64,000 nt of DNA from Mesobacillus sp. AQ2 (GTDB taxonomy: Bacteria; Bacillota; Bacilli; Bacillales; Cytobacillaceae). The notes beneath the pieces were generated by a model. That model did no database searches, was not told the origin of the DNA, and saw only the letters and a program-made list of their open reading frames with translations. The stretch is taken from assembly GCF_030122805.1 (NCBI RefSeq), contig NZ_CP126080.1, forward strand, positions 2,547,001 through 2,611,000, read 5' to 3'. Within the stretch, counting starts at the first letter, position 1, and each line of letters begins with the position of its first letter. Positions 18,231 to 27,235 of the stretch are shown in pieces. Made by a program: the position numbers and the translations under genes.

Positions 18231-18638
18231 TTATTTGGTTAAAGCATGCTCTACCTTTATACAGCGATCCATGATCACGGTGTACCCTTTTTCTTTCAAA
18301 AAGCGATAAGCTTCTTCATTTTCGAGACCTAGCTGTGCCCAGAAGATATCCGCATCAATTTCTGCAAATTCCTTAGCGACGTCCATCAAATATTCCGACC
18401 TTCGGAAGACATTTACGATATCGACATGACCGTCTATTTCTTTAAGGGACTTTACCGCTTTTACGCCAAGTACTTCCTCCACTGCAGGATTCACTGGGAT
18501 AATTTCATACCCTGCCTTCTGCATGGCTTCAGATACCATGTATGAAGTTCGCTGCGGATTATCACTTAAGCCCACTACCGCTATCCTTTTTGACTTTTTT
18601 AAAATCTTGCCGATTTCTTCACGGCTTGGATACTTCAT
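18231..18638 (-). CDS. yneT: CoA-binding (Rossmann) protein, YneT-like
   Basis: A 135-residue protein consisting of one CoA-binding Rossmann domain like that at the N-terminus of acyl-CoA synthetases. Visible blocks are KRIAVVGLSDNPQRTSYMV, GYEIIPVNPAVEEVLG, VDIVNVFRRSEY and FWAQLGLENEEA. The ATG at 18638 has GGAGG six bases upstream; the ATG at 18644 is too close to it. B. subtilis carries yneT between plsY and parE, and the same neighbours are found here further apart. The cellular role of the family is unknown. Confidence 0.88.
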   Translation of the reverse strand: MKYPSREEIGKILKKSKRIAVVGLSDNPQRTSYMVSEAMQKAGYEIIPVNPAVEEVLGVKAVKSLKEIDGHVDIVNVFRRSEYLMDVAKEFAEIDADIFWAQLGLENEEAYRFLKEKGYTVIMDRCIKVEHALTK

Positions 18639-18734
18639 TTCCATCCTCCATCACTCCAATGTTTAGTTTCTTTACTTTTATCCTACCCTCTAAAAGAATT
18701 ATTTTAACTTATTAACCTGAAGAACAGTATACTA

Positions 18735-20039
18735 TTAAGCTTCTTTAAAAGTTTGCATTTTCCTTTTCCTGGCTAATGAGAACTGGTCAGTTATAACTGC
18801 TATTAACGTCCCAAGAATCAAACCATTATTCAGGATTGAAACCATGATAGGAGGAACATGGCTGAATGCTTCTGCTGGTACAAACATGGACCCTACGCCT
18901 GCAAACAGGGAGGTTCCAATAACCGCCCGTGTCCTATGTTTGTCATTTTCCCGGTCGAATTCGGAAAATGCAATTCCAATCATATTAGCAAAGATCACAA
19001 ACGTGACTGAATAGCCGACAGGTGCTGGCAATGCGGCAAATACAGACATGACTTGCGGCAGGAAGCTCGCTCCGATTATGAATAAAGAACTAATGATGAA
19101 CGGCAGCAGCTTTGTGATTCTTGTTGTTGCGATAAACCCGGCTGCTCCTGAAATAGGCACAGAACCAATGGCAGAGAATAACCCTCCAAGGATCTGATTG
19201 ATTCCGGCGGTATATCCGCTGGCACGGTAACGGTATTCACGATTATCAGCTCCCAGATCATTCAGCACTTGGCCTGTTACCCTGATGCTTGCGAGCATAT
19301 TGGTTATGAGTAAGAAGGTGATGAATACAGAGGTTACCATCAGACCTGAATCATAAATAGGCGTCCCGAAAGCCAGAACATCCGGGAAAGCAAACACAGG
19401 TCCTTCATACCGATGAAAAGTCTCCCCTAAGTCAAGCAGTGAAAAAAGCAGCCAACCTGTACCCAAACTGATCAATATGGCATACTGACTGATTAGTTTT
19501 AAACGGTGACGGGTTAAGTAAAATGTTAAAGCAACCAGAAACAAGCTGAATAAAGCGACTGAAAGATTCACTTCGCAATTGCCTCTCCCAATCCCCATCA
19601 TCCCCTTAAGAAATGAACCGCTTAATTGGATAACCAGCAGCAGCAGATAAATTCCACTGACAACAGGCGTGAACAATTTTGCCAGCTTGTCGATCAGCTT
19701 AAAAAAGCTTAACAGGAAAAAGACCACTCCGCTTACAATCATGGCGCCTTCCAGTGCCTGAAGGGTCTCAATATTAGAAGTGAACAAGGCAGTACTTAAA
19801 CCTGCATAGATCGTGAAGACACCCCACCATAAACCGGCAGGTCCCTCGTTGATCGGCAGCCGGTGGCCGATCAAAGCCTGCAGAAGACTTGATATTCCCA
19901 ATACAAACATTGTCCTTTGAACCAGGCCGGTTGTCTGTATTTCATTAAGATGAAAAACATCTGCAATCGCAATAGGGGCAACAATTGAGCCGGCAATAAT
20001 AAAAGCCATCCACTGTATGGCTGAAAGAAAAGTTTTCAT
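18735..20039 (-). CDS. NCS2-family nucleobase permease
   Basis: A 434-residue membrane protein of the uracil/xanthine (nucleobase-ascorbate) permease family. It has about twelve hydrophobic segments, an INEGPAGLWWGVF segment early, and the core NQILGGLFSAIGSVPISGAA with its Q/E-containing helix and GFIATTRITK. The degenerate core resembles YwdJ-like members rather than UraA or PbuX. GGAG stands nine bases before the start. I see no purine riboswitch upstream. The substrate (uracil, xanthine, urate or another) cannot be decided from sequence. Confidence 0.82.
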   Translation of the reverse strand: MKTFLSAIQWMAFIIAGSIVAPIAIADVFHLNEIQTTGLVQRTMFVLGISSLLQALIGHRLPINEGPAGLWWGVFTIYAGLSTALFTSNIETLQALEGAMIVSGVVFFLLSFFKLIDKLAKLFTPVVSGIYLLLLVIQLSGSFLKGMMGIGRGNCEVNLSVALFSLFLVALTFYLTRHRLKLISQYAILISLGTGWLLFSLLDLGETFHRYEGPVFAFPDVLAFGTPIYDSGLMVTSVFITFLLITNMLASIRVTGQVLNDLGADNREYRYRASGYTAGINQILGGLFSAIGSVPISGAAGFIATTRITKLLPFIISSLFIIGASFLPQVMSVFAALPAPVGYSVTFVIFANMIGIAFSEFDRENDKHRTRAVIGTSLFAGVGSMFVPAEAFSHVPPIMVSILNNGLILGTLIAVITDQFSLARKRKMQTFKEA

Positions 20040-20189
20040 ATGTGGATCTCCGTTCTAATAAGTTTCTAAATGTATAACCCATGTGCAGCACACTGATGCA
20101 TTTAGTCTATAATAATATTTTAATTAAAGATATATATAAGGATGATTAGTTTTTGTCACAGGCATTCAAGGGCTTCCATCCAAGCTCTC

Positions 20190-20223
20190 AAACAAGAAAG
20201 GACACCCAGTGTCGGTGTCCTTT
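20190..20223 (-). terminator. Terminator downstream of the phospholipase-D-like gene
   Basis: AAAGGACACC / GGTGTCCTTT hairpin (20198-20207 and 20214-20223) located directly after the stop codon at 20227 on the minus strand. Confidence 0.75.
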
Positions 20224-20226
20224 TGG

Positions 20227-21663
20227 TTAATAGCTGGTAAACCATAATATTCTTTGAATCCAGTAGACAATGTATTTAAATGGTGTCATTTTGTCCTTGT
20301 TTTCTTCATATTCTACTGTGTATACTGCAGATTCGTTATTCCAGATTTTCTTGAAATATTGGTCAACGTCCCTGGCGAGCTCACTGTCGGAAGGAGCGGA
20401 TACTTTCATATTGGTTTCCAGATTTAGGTCAACCAGATTCCTTCGGGTAAAATTAGCTGATCCTCCTACTATGACATCCTTATCCTTACGGTCAAAATAA
20501 ATCATTTTGGTATGATACTGTTCTTCTCCCGTCTTGTACCATTTAACCTCGATGTTATCACTGCCCAGATTTCTGATTTCTGCCGAAACCGGTATGTTTG
20601 GAAGACCGGTTTTCTGATTTCCAAAGGCATTTTTATTGGGATCGAGAATGATCTTTATTTTCGTACCTCGATCGGCCGCCTTGTCGATTTCATCAATAAC
20701 GGATCTTTCAGCAAGATAGAACATTCCGATCCAAATTTGGTCACCCTCTTCACTTTTCTTCAACTCATTCAGGATATGTTTGAGAATCTTGCTTTCCGTC
20801 AGGACCTGGACTTCAAAGGGGCCAGTTTCTTTTTTTGGCATGTATTCAGGAAGCTCAGGCCCTCCCGAAAAGTCGGCGACAGCCTGTTCCGACTCGAGGA
20901 TATCTCCGATAATATTTCCGCTTGTTTCAAGGGCGATATTCGAATGCAAACCGCTAGCATCATGAGGATTGGCAGATGTAATAATGGCCGTTTTTTCAGT
21001 CACAAACACTTTCCGATGATTCGCCTTTAGGTTCATCAATTCGAGATAAGAACGGATCGTTACATCAGGAGCATTCTTGGCCATGGGGTTCGGTATCCAG
21101 CCTTCACCGGATTGACCAAACCACTGAAAAAATAATCTCCAAACTGCTGAATATAGCGGATTGGAATCCCGCAAAGGGTCCAGGTCAGTAAAGACAACCT
21201 CGATTTCATTCTCCCTTAATTCTTTTAAAAATTTGGCTTTATGGGATCCATATGTCAGGTTGATTTCATCAGTAATGAAGACAATTCTGAGATTGGGATG
21301 TTTCTTCTTTTGGGCGATCAGTTTATCGGTGATGTTCCGGCTTAAGTCAGGAAATCCAAGATCCTCATTATAGTAATCATTGAACAGGAACATATCGAGG
21401 ACGATGAAATCTTATGCTTCTTCGATCCTCTTCAAAACAGTATCAAAAATTTCCTGTTCAGTTTTTCTTTTGCCATCTTTTCCTTGATAGGTAAGATCAT
21501 ATAAAAATCGCACATTCTTTGCCCTATGGACATCACCTTCGTAGGAAAGGCCTGGCGGAAGGTCTTTATGTGTATGATAATAGGCTGTCAGGAGAACCAA
21601 TAACCCAATGAACAGCATGAACATAAGCTTTTTACTTTTTATCATATTCTTAAACTTCACCAT
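20227..21663 (-). pseudogene. Phospholipase-D-like protein interrupted by one in-frame TAA
   Basis: Two adjacent frames form one protein. The first (21663-21412) has an N-terminal membrane anchor (KKLMFMLFIGLLVLLTAYY) and ends RIEEA-TAA. The second continues in the same frame as DFIVLDMFLFNDYYNEDLGF. Joined, they give about 478 residues with two PLD-type HxK motifs, NHRKVFVTEKTAIITSANPH and YHTKMIYFDRKDKDVIVGGS, as in cardiolipin-synthase-like phosphodiesterases. The stop at 21412-21414 is the only defect. AAGGAG precedes the first start; no ribosome binding site is evident for the second piece. It could be a recent nonsense mutation, a sequencing error or read-through. Without the N-terminus the enzyme would lose its membrane anchor. 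Confidence 0.8.
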
Positions 21664-21939
21664 CGGGCAGGACTCCTTAAACTTTGATAGTATACTTATT
21701 CACTTCTTAAGCAAGTTATAAACTTAGCAAGCATGCAGCCGGGAAATTAACTGATTCCAAATCGAACAAACTCTGCTATTTCTTCGAATAGCAAATCTGA
21801 GTATAAAAGAATATTCTAATTTAACAGTTTTGGAAAATATACTAAGCCGGATGAAACCTTTGTTTCAAGAATTACATGGTGTTTTCAGGAGAACGTGGTA
21901 AAATAAAAGAACCGTAAAATCTTTAAAGGAGAATATTTC

Positions 21940-22524
21940 ATGGCATTAAATGCAATTATTATTATTCTAGCTTATTTGCTCGGATCGATTCCTTCTGGAT
22001 TGATTGTGGGAAAAGTATTCTATGGCAAAGATATCCGTGAACATGGGAGCGGGAATTTAGGGGGCACAAACACATTCCGGACACTAGGTGTTAAAGCAGG
22101 AATGGCGGTGAGTATCGCTGATGTACTTAAAGGTACTCTTGCTGCAAGTCTTCCTTTACTTCTTGATGCTGAAATCCACACCCTGCTGGTTGGTATTTTT
22201 GCAGTAATTGGACATATGTACCCTATATTTGCGGGCTTTCGCGGCGGAAAAGCGGTCGCTACTTCCGGCGGTGTTTTGCTTGCCTATGTACCGGTTTTAT
22301 TCTTGTTCATGCTGATCTTCTTTTTCATAAGCTTGTACATAACAAAATATGTTTCTCTTTCTTCCATTTTGACTGGGATTGCTGCCTTCATTTACTCACT
22401 TTTCACCCGGGATCTTCCTCTAATATTGGTCGTTGCGGTGCTGGCAACCTTCGTAATATACAGGCATAGGGCAAATATTAAGAGAATCCGAAATAAAACA
22501 GAACCAAAGATCACGTGGCTGTAA
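21940..22524 (+). CDS. plsY: Acyl-phosphate:glycerol-3-phosphate acyltransferase PlsY
   Basis: A 194-residue integral membrane enzyme that makes lysophosphatidic acid from acyl-phosphate and glycerol-3-phosphate, the first step of membrane lipid synthesis in Gram-positive bacteria. All three PlsY signatures are present: [11 protein letters not shown] near residue 16, [15 protein letters not shown] near residue 37 and [13 protein letters not shown] near residue 104. Length is standard. AAAGGAG lies upstream of the start. It corresponds to yneS of B. subtilis. It is monocistronic and ends at a strong terminator shared with the convergent rsbR-like gene. Confidence 0.97.
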   Translation: MALNAIIIILAYLLGSIPSGLIVGKVFYGKDIREHGSGNLGGTNTFRTLGVKAGMAVSIADVLKGTLAASLPLLLDAEIHTLLVGIFAVIGHMYPIFAGFRGGKAVATSGGVLLAYVPVLFLFMLIFFFISLYITKYVSLSSILTGIAAFIYSLFTRDLPLILVVAVLATFVIYRHRANIKRIRNKTEPKITWL

Positions 22525-22539
22525 AACAGTCAAATAAAA

Positions 22540-22575
22540 AACCGGCAAACCAGATGATGGTTTGCCGGTTTTTTA
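22540..22575. terminator. Bidirectional terminator between plsY and the RsbR-like gene
   Basis: AACCGGCAAACC (22540-22551) pairs perfectly with GGTTTGCCGGTT (22559-22570). T-rich tracts follow on both strands. Confidence 0.9.
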
Positions 22576-23403
22576 TTTGCGGACGACTCCAAAGGCCTTC
22601 AGCGCCTGTCCCAAATTGTTGTACATTTTTACATCATCAAACCTGATGCCGAGAGTTACAACTGAATGGGCAAGTTCAGGCCGGATACCTGTAAGATTCA
22701 CTTCCACTCCAGTAAGCTTCAGACCGTCGATGATCTTGAATAGTTCCTGGGCCACCATAGTATCGACAATGAATACTCCTGAAAGATCCAGGATCAGGCA
22801 ATCAACTTCCTGGCGGTTTGCTTCTCGCAAGGTATGCTCCCTTAGAACTCTTGCTCTATGGGTATCGATATCGCCTATAATCGGGAGCACTGCCACTCCA
22901 TCAACGATTGAAATCACAGGAGTACTGAGCTCATCGATAACTGCTTGTTGTGCTTTTAACCTTTTATTCGCCAATCCTGTATAGGACGCAGAGAAAATAA
23001 GTATCAAATCATCTATAAATCCGTTGATGACTTTCCCTACCCTCATACCTTCTCCCATGGTAAGCTGACTATCATTTTCCGTTATGCTTATAAACTCATC
23101 CCACAGCACATCGCGAATGATATGAAAATGCTTAATCGATTAACTAAGTGAAAGTCCTTGCCGAACCTTGTCCTCACTTACCCTTGTTCCCCAATCAAGT
23201 ATGTCCTGATCAACCGATTCTCCTTCCATAATCCTTTCTAATAAACGAATTAACTTTCCAATCTGTTCTTTATAGAGTTCGGATTGTGATTGTCTTGCAA
23301 GCTTCAGGAAGGTATCCGGCTGGTTGTCACTAATCGATTGGTGTATCTTGTCAACTAAATCTTTTTCTCTTTCCTTAAGCAAATCATTGAATACCTTTGT
23401 CAT
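22573..23403 (-). pseudogene. RsbR-like stressosome protein interrupted by one in-frame TAA
   Basis: The first frame (23403-23140) is an 87-residue helical RsbRD_N-type domain starting MTKVFNDLLKEREKDLVDKI, with GGAG upstream. It ends SLS-TAA at 23140-23142. The same frame continues SIKHFHIIRDVLWDEFISIT and then a STAS domain (TPVISIVDGVAVLPIIGDID, LILDLSGVFIVDT, GIRPELAHSVVTLGI). Joined, the protein has the length and domain order of an RsbR paralogue, a component of the stressosome that controls sigma-B. The second part has only a GTG (23109) and no ribosome binding site, so the TAA is more likely a disruption than a real gene boundary. Two separate proteins remain possible. Confidence 0.72.
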
Positions 23404-23632
23404 GTTATATCTCCTTTATAGTAATCACATTTGTTCTTTATTAAAATATTTTCGTTCTTTATAATGAATATTTTATTTTTAATGGTATAATTTATATAAA
23501 AATGTCATATATATCCGAAAGAAATCGAATTTGGCTGTCTAATTTAATATTGCGAATTCCTGATGAAATTACCCAAATACGTATGTTTTCAAACAACATG
23601 ATGCAGTGAATTTTTTAAAAGAAGGGAACCAG

Positions 23633-24601
23633 ATGAAAATGATGAATCCTTCCTCTGCCTATAGTTTTTACCCAATGATCGAACCGAATTCTTCGTTTCG
23701 AGCTGATTTCACATCACAGAACGGTTCACATATTTTCCCGCTAAGCACAGTTCTCCCCTCTGAAAACAAGTCAATAGCTTTTCGTAAATTAATGGTAAAG
23801 GATGAGTTAACCATTATGATTGACAAAAAGAAGGCTGAATTGGAAAGTGAACTTCAAAATTTAAACCAGGAGATTCAAGAAAAACAACAAATCTTAAAAT
23901 CATTGAAAACCGCTTTGACCGATGTATCCAGAGACTTTCAATCTGTTTCTTCAAGCGCTCTGGCGGCCGGATTCGCCCATGAAATAAGGAACCCATTAAC
24001 TACAATAAAAGGATTTATCCAATTATTGAAGCCTGAGCTTCAATCAACTGGCAAACAAGAACTGGCCGACGTTGCACTGGAGGAAATCAATCGGGCAAAC
24101 AGCTTACTAACTGAATTCCTATCTGTGTTAAAACCAACTCCTGCTGTGAAAAAAAGGCTTCCAATCAACGGTCTGATAAAAAAAATGAAGGATTTGTATA
24201 CAAGCGAGGCAATCCTGAAGGGGATCGACTTAAGTTTTGAACTTCCGGATGAGGAACTTTTTATAATGGCAGAGGAAAATTCAATAAAACAAGTCCTGCT
24301 CAATTTATTGAAAAATGCAATGGAGGCTGTCGAAGGAAGTGGGAGAAACGATGGAGCCGTTAAAATGATTGCTGGAAAGGATGCGGATTTTGCAACGATC
24401 AGTGTAATTGATAATGGAAGCGGAATTGATGAATGGAGCTTAAAGAAAATCTTCACCCCTTTTTATACAACAAAGGCAGAGGGAACAGGCATTGGACTGG
24501 CAATCAGCAAACAATTAATTGAAAATCACGGCGGTGAAATGAACGTCTATAATGAGTCTTCGAGAACAATATTCAAGATCTCTCTACCCGCCCTGTTGTA
24601 A
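23633..24601 (+). CDS. Soluble orphan sensor histidine kinase (sporulation-kinase-like)
   Basis: A 322-residue kinase without membrane segments or a recognisable PAS domain. A coiled coil (residues about 60-100) precedes the phosphoacceptor block AAGFAHEIRNPLTTIKGFIQ (His116). The catalytic domain follows: N-box VLLNLLKNAMEAVE, G1 VIDNGSGID, F-box FTPFYTTKAEGT and G2 GTGIGLAISKQLIENHGG. The H-box type is that of KinA/KinB/KinE-like kinases feeding the Spo0 phosphorelay. No response regulator is adjacent, in keeping with such a role (inference). The start at 23633 has GAAGGG six bases upstream; the GTG at 23606 would include that site. Confidence 0.87.
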   Translation: MKMMNPSSAYSFYPMIEPNSSFRADFTSQNGSHIFPLSTVLPSENKSIAFRKLMVKDELTIMIDKKKAELESELQNLNQEIQEKQQILKSLKTALTDVSRDFQSVSSSALAAGFAHEIRNPLTTIKGFIQLLKPELQSTGKQELADVALEEINRANSLLTEFLSVLKPTPAVKKRLPINGLIKKMKDLYTSEAILKGIDLSFELPDEELFIMAEENSIKQVLLNLLKNAMEAVEGSGRNDGAVKMIAGKDADFATISVIDNGSGIDEWSLKKIFTPFYTTKAEGTGIGLAISKQLIENHGGEMNVYNESSRTIFKISLPALL

Positions 24602-24703
24602 ACAGCTTTTCGATTAGTCAAAAAATTGTCAAATTGAATTCGGTCTAATTGTACGATTGTTGATAAAATAAAAATAAGAACACAGGAAAGAAGGCGGACT
24701 AGT

Positions 24704-24889
24704 ATGGAAGAAGTTATGAAGCTGACAGACCAATTTGTTTATTCAACCACAACAGCCGATGTAACGACTCCAGATGACTTTATAGTTGAATTCCTGGCTG
24801 ATTTACATGAACAATCGAATCCAAAGACTATTAAGATCAAGAATCTCGATGAGTTAATGGACTTTATAGAAAAAATGGATAGCGAATAA
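24704..24889 (+). CDS. Small acidic protein of unknown function (61 aa)
   Basis: A 61-residue acidic peptide starting MEEVMKLTDQFVYSTTTADV, with AAGGCGG eight bases before the ATG and a terminator directly after the stop. The second half is predicted helical (NLDELMDFIEKMDSE). I recognise no family. The well-formed ribosome binding site and dedicated terminator support a real gene. It lies between the histidine kinase and the convergent HesB-like selenoprotein gene. Confidence 0.65.
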   Translation: MEEVMKLTDQFVYSTTTADVTTPDDFIVEFLADLHEQSNPKTIKIKNLDELMDFIEKMDSE

Positions 24890-24917
24890 AATGCGGCTCT
24901 TGATTGAGTCGCATTTT
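24888..24917. terminator. Bidirectional terminator
   Basis: AAAATGCG / CGCATTTT hairpin with an inner CTC/GAG pairing. It overlaps both the stop of the 61-aa gene and the stop region of the convergent HesB-like gene. Confidence 0.75.
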
Positions 24918-25207
24918 CATATTTTCAGGAGTTTAAACTTACCCTTCCCAAACACATCCCTAATATAATCGAGCTTGATTCCATTAAAATAAACCAAATC
25001 ATCCTGATGGATCAAGATGTCGACATCATCGAAAGTGTAGATTTGATCATTGCCTAATGGCCGCTCTTCCAGAGCAACTCTGAGCTGGGGGCCTCCTCAG
25101 CCAATTCCCATAGTGAGGCGGATAAAAAGTTTTTCTCCGTCGCTGCTTTCTTTGCGGATTGCATGTTCCAGTATTTTTTTGGCGCTCTCCGTTATCTTGA
25201 ACATCAT
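24917..25207 (-). CDS. HesB/IscA-like selenoprotein (in-frame TGA = Sec37)
   Basis: Read through one TGA (25097-25099), the frame gives a 96-residue HesB-like protein. It begins MMFKITESAKKILEHAI, continues LFIRLTMGIGUGGPQLRVAL with U at the TGA, and ends at TGA 24917-24919. HesB/IscA proteins carry Fe-S clusters, and their cysteine forms have a Cys at this exact place (GxGCGGP); HesB-like selenoproteins are a known class. Sequence on both sides keeps the fold, so this is not a decayed gene. AGAGAGG lies upstream of ATG 25207 (ATG 25204 is an alternative). A perfect hairpin starts 14 bases after the TGA. selA and selD are in the same window. Confidence 0.85.
25070..25082 (-). promoter_or_regulatory. 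SECIS-like hairpin in the HesB-like selenoprotein gene
   Basis: CAGAG (25082-25078), loop TTG and CTCTG (25074-25070) begin 14 bases downstream of the TGA; outer GGCC segments can extend the stem. Position and size fit a bacterial SECIS read by SelB. Pairing was read by eye. Confidence 0.55.
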
Positions 25208-25380
25208 CCTCCATCCTCTCTTTCTGCATTTTTCTCACATCTTCGGGACATGAAAGAATCAAATTTTGACAAAAATTTGAATATCATAATGAAACATATA
25301 TATTTAGCATCTATCTTATAATATATTATCTTTAGGGGCAAAAAAATAGATAAGCCTCATCAAATACTGGGGAGATTTCT

Positions 25381-26544
25381 ATGAGAAAAAAGAAGAAAAC
25401 TTTTTTTGGCATGATCTTGGTTACCGGATTAAGCATTATAGCAGGAACACTAACATTCCAGATGTATCATGAAGCACAGGCAAAAGAACCGAATTTGACA
25501 GTAATACAAAAAAAACATTCTGTGCGAAGTATGGATGTATCCGGTAAAAATTTTGAGGAAACCGTGAAATTAGGGGCAATCGGCGATATTCTGATTCATG
25601 ATACGGTTTATGAAGACGCTCTTACTAATTCAGGATATGATTTTAAACCGATGTTAACCAATGTTAAACAGCAATTAACGGAGCCTGACCTTCTGCTGGC
25701 CAATCAGGAGACCATTCTTGGCGGGGTCGAAATTGGTTTATCCAGCTATCCGGCGTTCAATAGTCCTGTTGAAATTGGGGATGCACTGATCGACGCTGGT
25801 GTCGATATTGTTTCCAATGCCAATAATCATTCCCTGGACCGTTCTGAAAAAGGCGTCATGACCTCCTTACGAAATTTGGAAGCTGCCGGGCTGCCTTATG
25901 TGGGTTCTTTCAAGGATGATGCTGACAAGAATAAATTAAGGATATTGAATAAAAACGGTATTCATATATCTTATTTGTCATACACCTATGGAACAAATGG
26001 GATTCCGGTACCCTTCGGCAAAGACCACCTCGTCAACCTGATTGACCGCGAGGTAATGAAAGCTGAAATCCACCGTGCCAGAGAGGAGTCGGATGTGGTT
26101 GTCATGAGCATTCACTGGGGAAATGAATACCAGCGCTTTCCGACAGATGATCAAAGAGAACTTGCTCAGTTCCTCATCGACGAAGGTGTAGATATCATCT
26201 TCGGACATCATCCGCACGTCCTTCAGCCAATGGAATGGGTGACCGCCTCTGACGGCAGAAAGGGTCTTGTAGTGTATTCTCTCGGTAATTTCCTGTCTGG
26301 TCAAATGTGGGATTACAAGGATATTGGAGGCCTCGCAACGGTGGAGGTTACAAAGCGCATCACTCCCGATGGTACTGATATTGCTTTGCAGAATCCAGAA
26401 TTCCTTCCTACCTTCGTTTCCAGCAGCAGACAAAGCCATTACAGGGTGGTACCTTTGAAGGAAGCAGGGAGATTCGGTCTTGCCGACGCAGAAAATAAAT
26501 ATAACGAAATCATGCATCATATGACACAATACATTAAAAAATAA
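25381..26544 (+). CDS. CapA/PgsA-like metallophosphatase-fold membrane protein
   Basis: A 387-residue protein with an N-terminal membrane anchor (residues 8-27) followed by the CapA (poly-gamma-glutamate synthesis-type) calcineurin-like fold. Metal-ligand blocks are visible: VKLGAIGDILIHD, LLLANQET, SNANNHSLDRSEKG, MSIHWGNEYQRFPTD, FGHHPHVLQPMEW and VYSLGNFLSGQ. The family includes PgsA, which helps export or attach poly-gamma-glutamate, and YwtB-like proteins; no pgsB or pgsC homologue is nearby, so this is an orphan member acting outside the membrane. GGGGAG lies before the ATG. Confidence 0.85.
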   Translation: MRKKKKTFFGMILVTGLSIIAGTLTFQMYHEAQAKEPNLTVIQKKHSVRSMDVSGKNFEETVKLGAIGDILIHDTVYEDALTNSGYDFKPMLTNVKQQLTEPDLLLANQETILGGVEIGLSSYPAFNSPVEIGDALIDAGVDIVSNANNHSLDRSEKGVMTSLRNLEAAGLPYVGSFKDDADKNKLRILNKNGIHISYLSYTYGTNGIPVPFGKDHLVNLIDREVMKAEIHRAREESDVVVMSIHWGNEYQRFPTDDQRELAQFLIDEGVDIIFGHHPHVLQPMEWVTASDGRKGLVVYSLGNFLSGQMWDYKDIGGLATVEVTKRITPDGTDIALQNPEFLPTFVSSSRQSHYRVVPLKEAGRFGLADAENKYNEIMHHMTQYIKK

Positions 26545-26584
26545 TCCTGTAAGTGCCTGGCAAATGATGACCGGGCATTGCTTA

Positions 26585-26593
26585 TGTTATAAT
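26585..26593 (+). promoter_or_regulatory. Extended -10 promoter upstream of yneR
   Basis: TGtTATAAT at 26585-26593 is an extended -10 sigma-A element 29 bases before the yneR start. The -35 region (TGATGA, 17 bases upstream) is weak. Confidence 0.5.
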
Positions 26594-26622
26594 CGGGGCA
26601 TCTGGTATGGAAGGAGAACGAT

Positions 26623-26916
26623 ATGGAAATTACAATCAATGACGATGCGGCAGCCTGGTATGAAAACGAAATGGACCTTTCCACCGGAAGCTATTTACGC
26701 TTTTTTGTACGGTATGGAGGCTTCAGTTCGATTCAAAAAGGTTTTTCACTTGGCGTTTCGAAAGAGGAACCCGATCATATCGGCGTGAAAACAGACAAAA
26801 ACGGAATCACTTATTATATTGAAGAAAAAGACATTTGGTATTTTGACGGCCACGATATGGTAGTGGATCTTCACCCTGTTGGCCAGGAACCCGAGTTTAA
26901 ATTTGAAAAAAAATAA
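26623..26916 (+). CDS. yneR: HesB/YadR-fold protein YneR
   Basis: A 97-residue protein starting MEITINDDAAAWYENEMDLS and containing YLRFFVRYGGFSSIQKGFSL. It belongs to the HesB_like/YneR branch, which keeps the IscA-type beta fold but lacks the three cluster-binding cysteines. Its role is unknown. AAGGAG sits before the start, and an extended -10 promoter and a strong terminator bound it. It lies 1.4 kb from the HesB-like selenoprotein gene, so two HesB-fold proteins, one with Sec and one without any Cys ligand, occur together here. Confidence 0.85.
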   Translation: MEITINDDAAAWYENEMDLSTGSYLRFFVRYGGFSSIQKGFSLGVSKEEPDHIGVKTDKNGITYYIEEKDIWYFDGHDMVVDLHPVGQEPEFKFEKK

Positions 26917-26947
26917 GGCGGGCGCATGTGCGCCTGCCTTATTTTTT
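26911..26947. terminator. Bidirectional terminator between yneR and yneQ
   Basis: AAATAAGGC with GGCGC pairs GCGCC with GCCTTATTT around ATGT, followed by T6. It overlaps the ends of both convergent genes. Confidence 0.88.
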
Positions 26948-27235
26948 GCCAAGAAAATTCTTAATGCCTTCCTTTTTCAATACCTCTTCCTGTTTCATGC
27001 CAAAGAGGTCGAAATGCGGGTAATCAGGTTTTCTATTGTCAATCCATTCAGGGCTGAGACCGTATTTTCTCCCCCACTCTGCCAACTTTTCAATGTCCCT
27101 GCACCCTGCTTTTGTCACCGTGGTACAACCAGGAAAACGGTCATCTATCCAGTAGTGAGTGAGAAAGGCAATCTCTCCTTTGCGGATTTTCTCTTTCCAC
27201 TCTGCTAGTTCATGCCTTTTGATCCCGAATGCCAA
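26939..27235 (-). CDS. yneQ: Conserved small protein YneQ
   Basis: A 98-residue soluble protein beginning with a TTG codon at 27235 (M-A-F-G-I-K-R-H). Its ribosome binding site AAAGGAG is inside the end of yneP, nine bases upstream, so the two genes are translationally coupled. Recognisable stretches are LAEWGRKYGLSPEWIDNRKP and the Cys in TTVTKAGCRDIEKLAEWG. It matches yneQ by position (yneP-yneQ pair, next to yneR) and by general features. No function is known. Confidence 0.82.
   Translation of the reverse strand: MAFGIKRHELAEWKEKIRKGEIAFLTHYWIDDRFPGCTTVTKAGCRDIEKLAEWGRKYGLSPEWIDNRKPDYPHFDLFGMKQEEVLKKEGIKNFLGKK

Noticed and set aside
24917..25207. HesB-like gene as a simple pseudogene
   Set aside because: The only stop is a TGA at a family Cys position, with intact flanking sequence and a SECIS-like hairpin, in a genome with selA and selD. 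The TAA-interrupted genes in the window lack these features.
25047..25262. Minus-strand ORF of 71 residues over the HesB-like gene
   Set aside because: It is out of frame with the HesB-like selenoprotein and has an unlikely composition; the read-through frame explains the locus.
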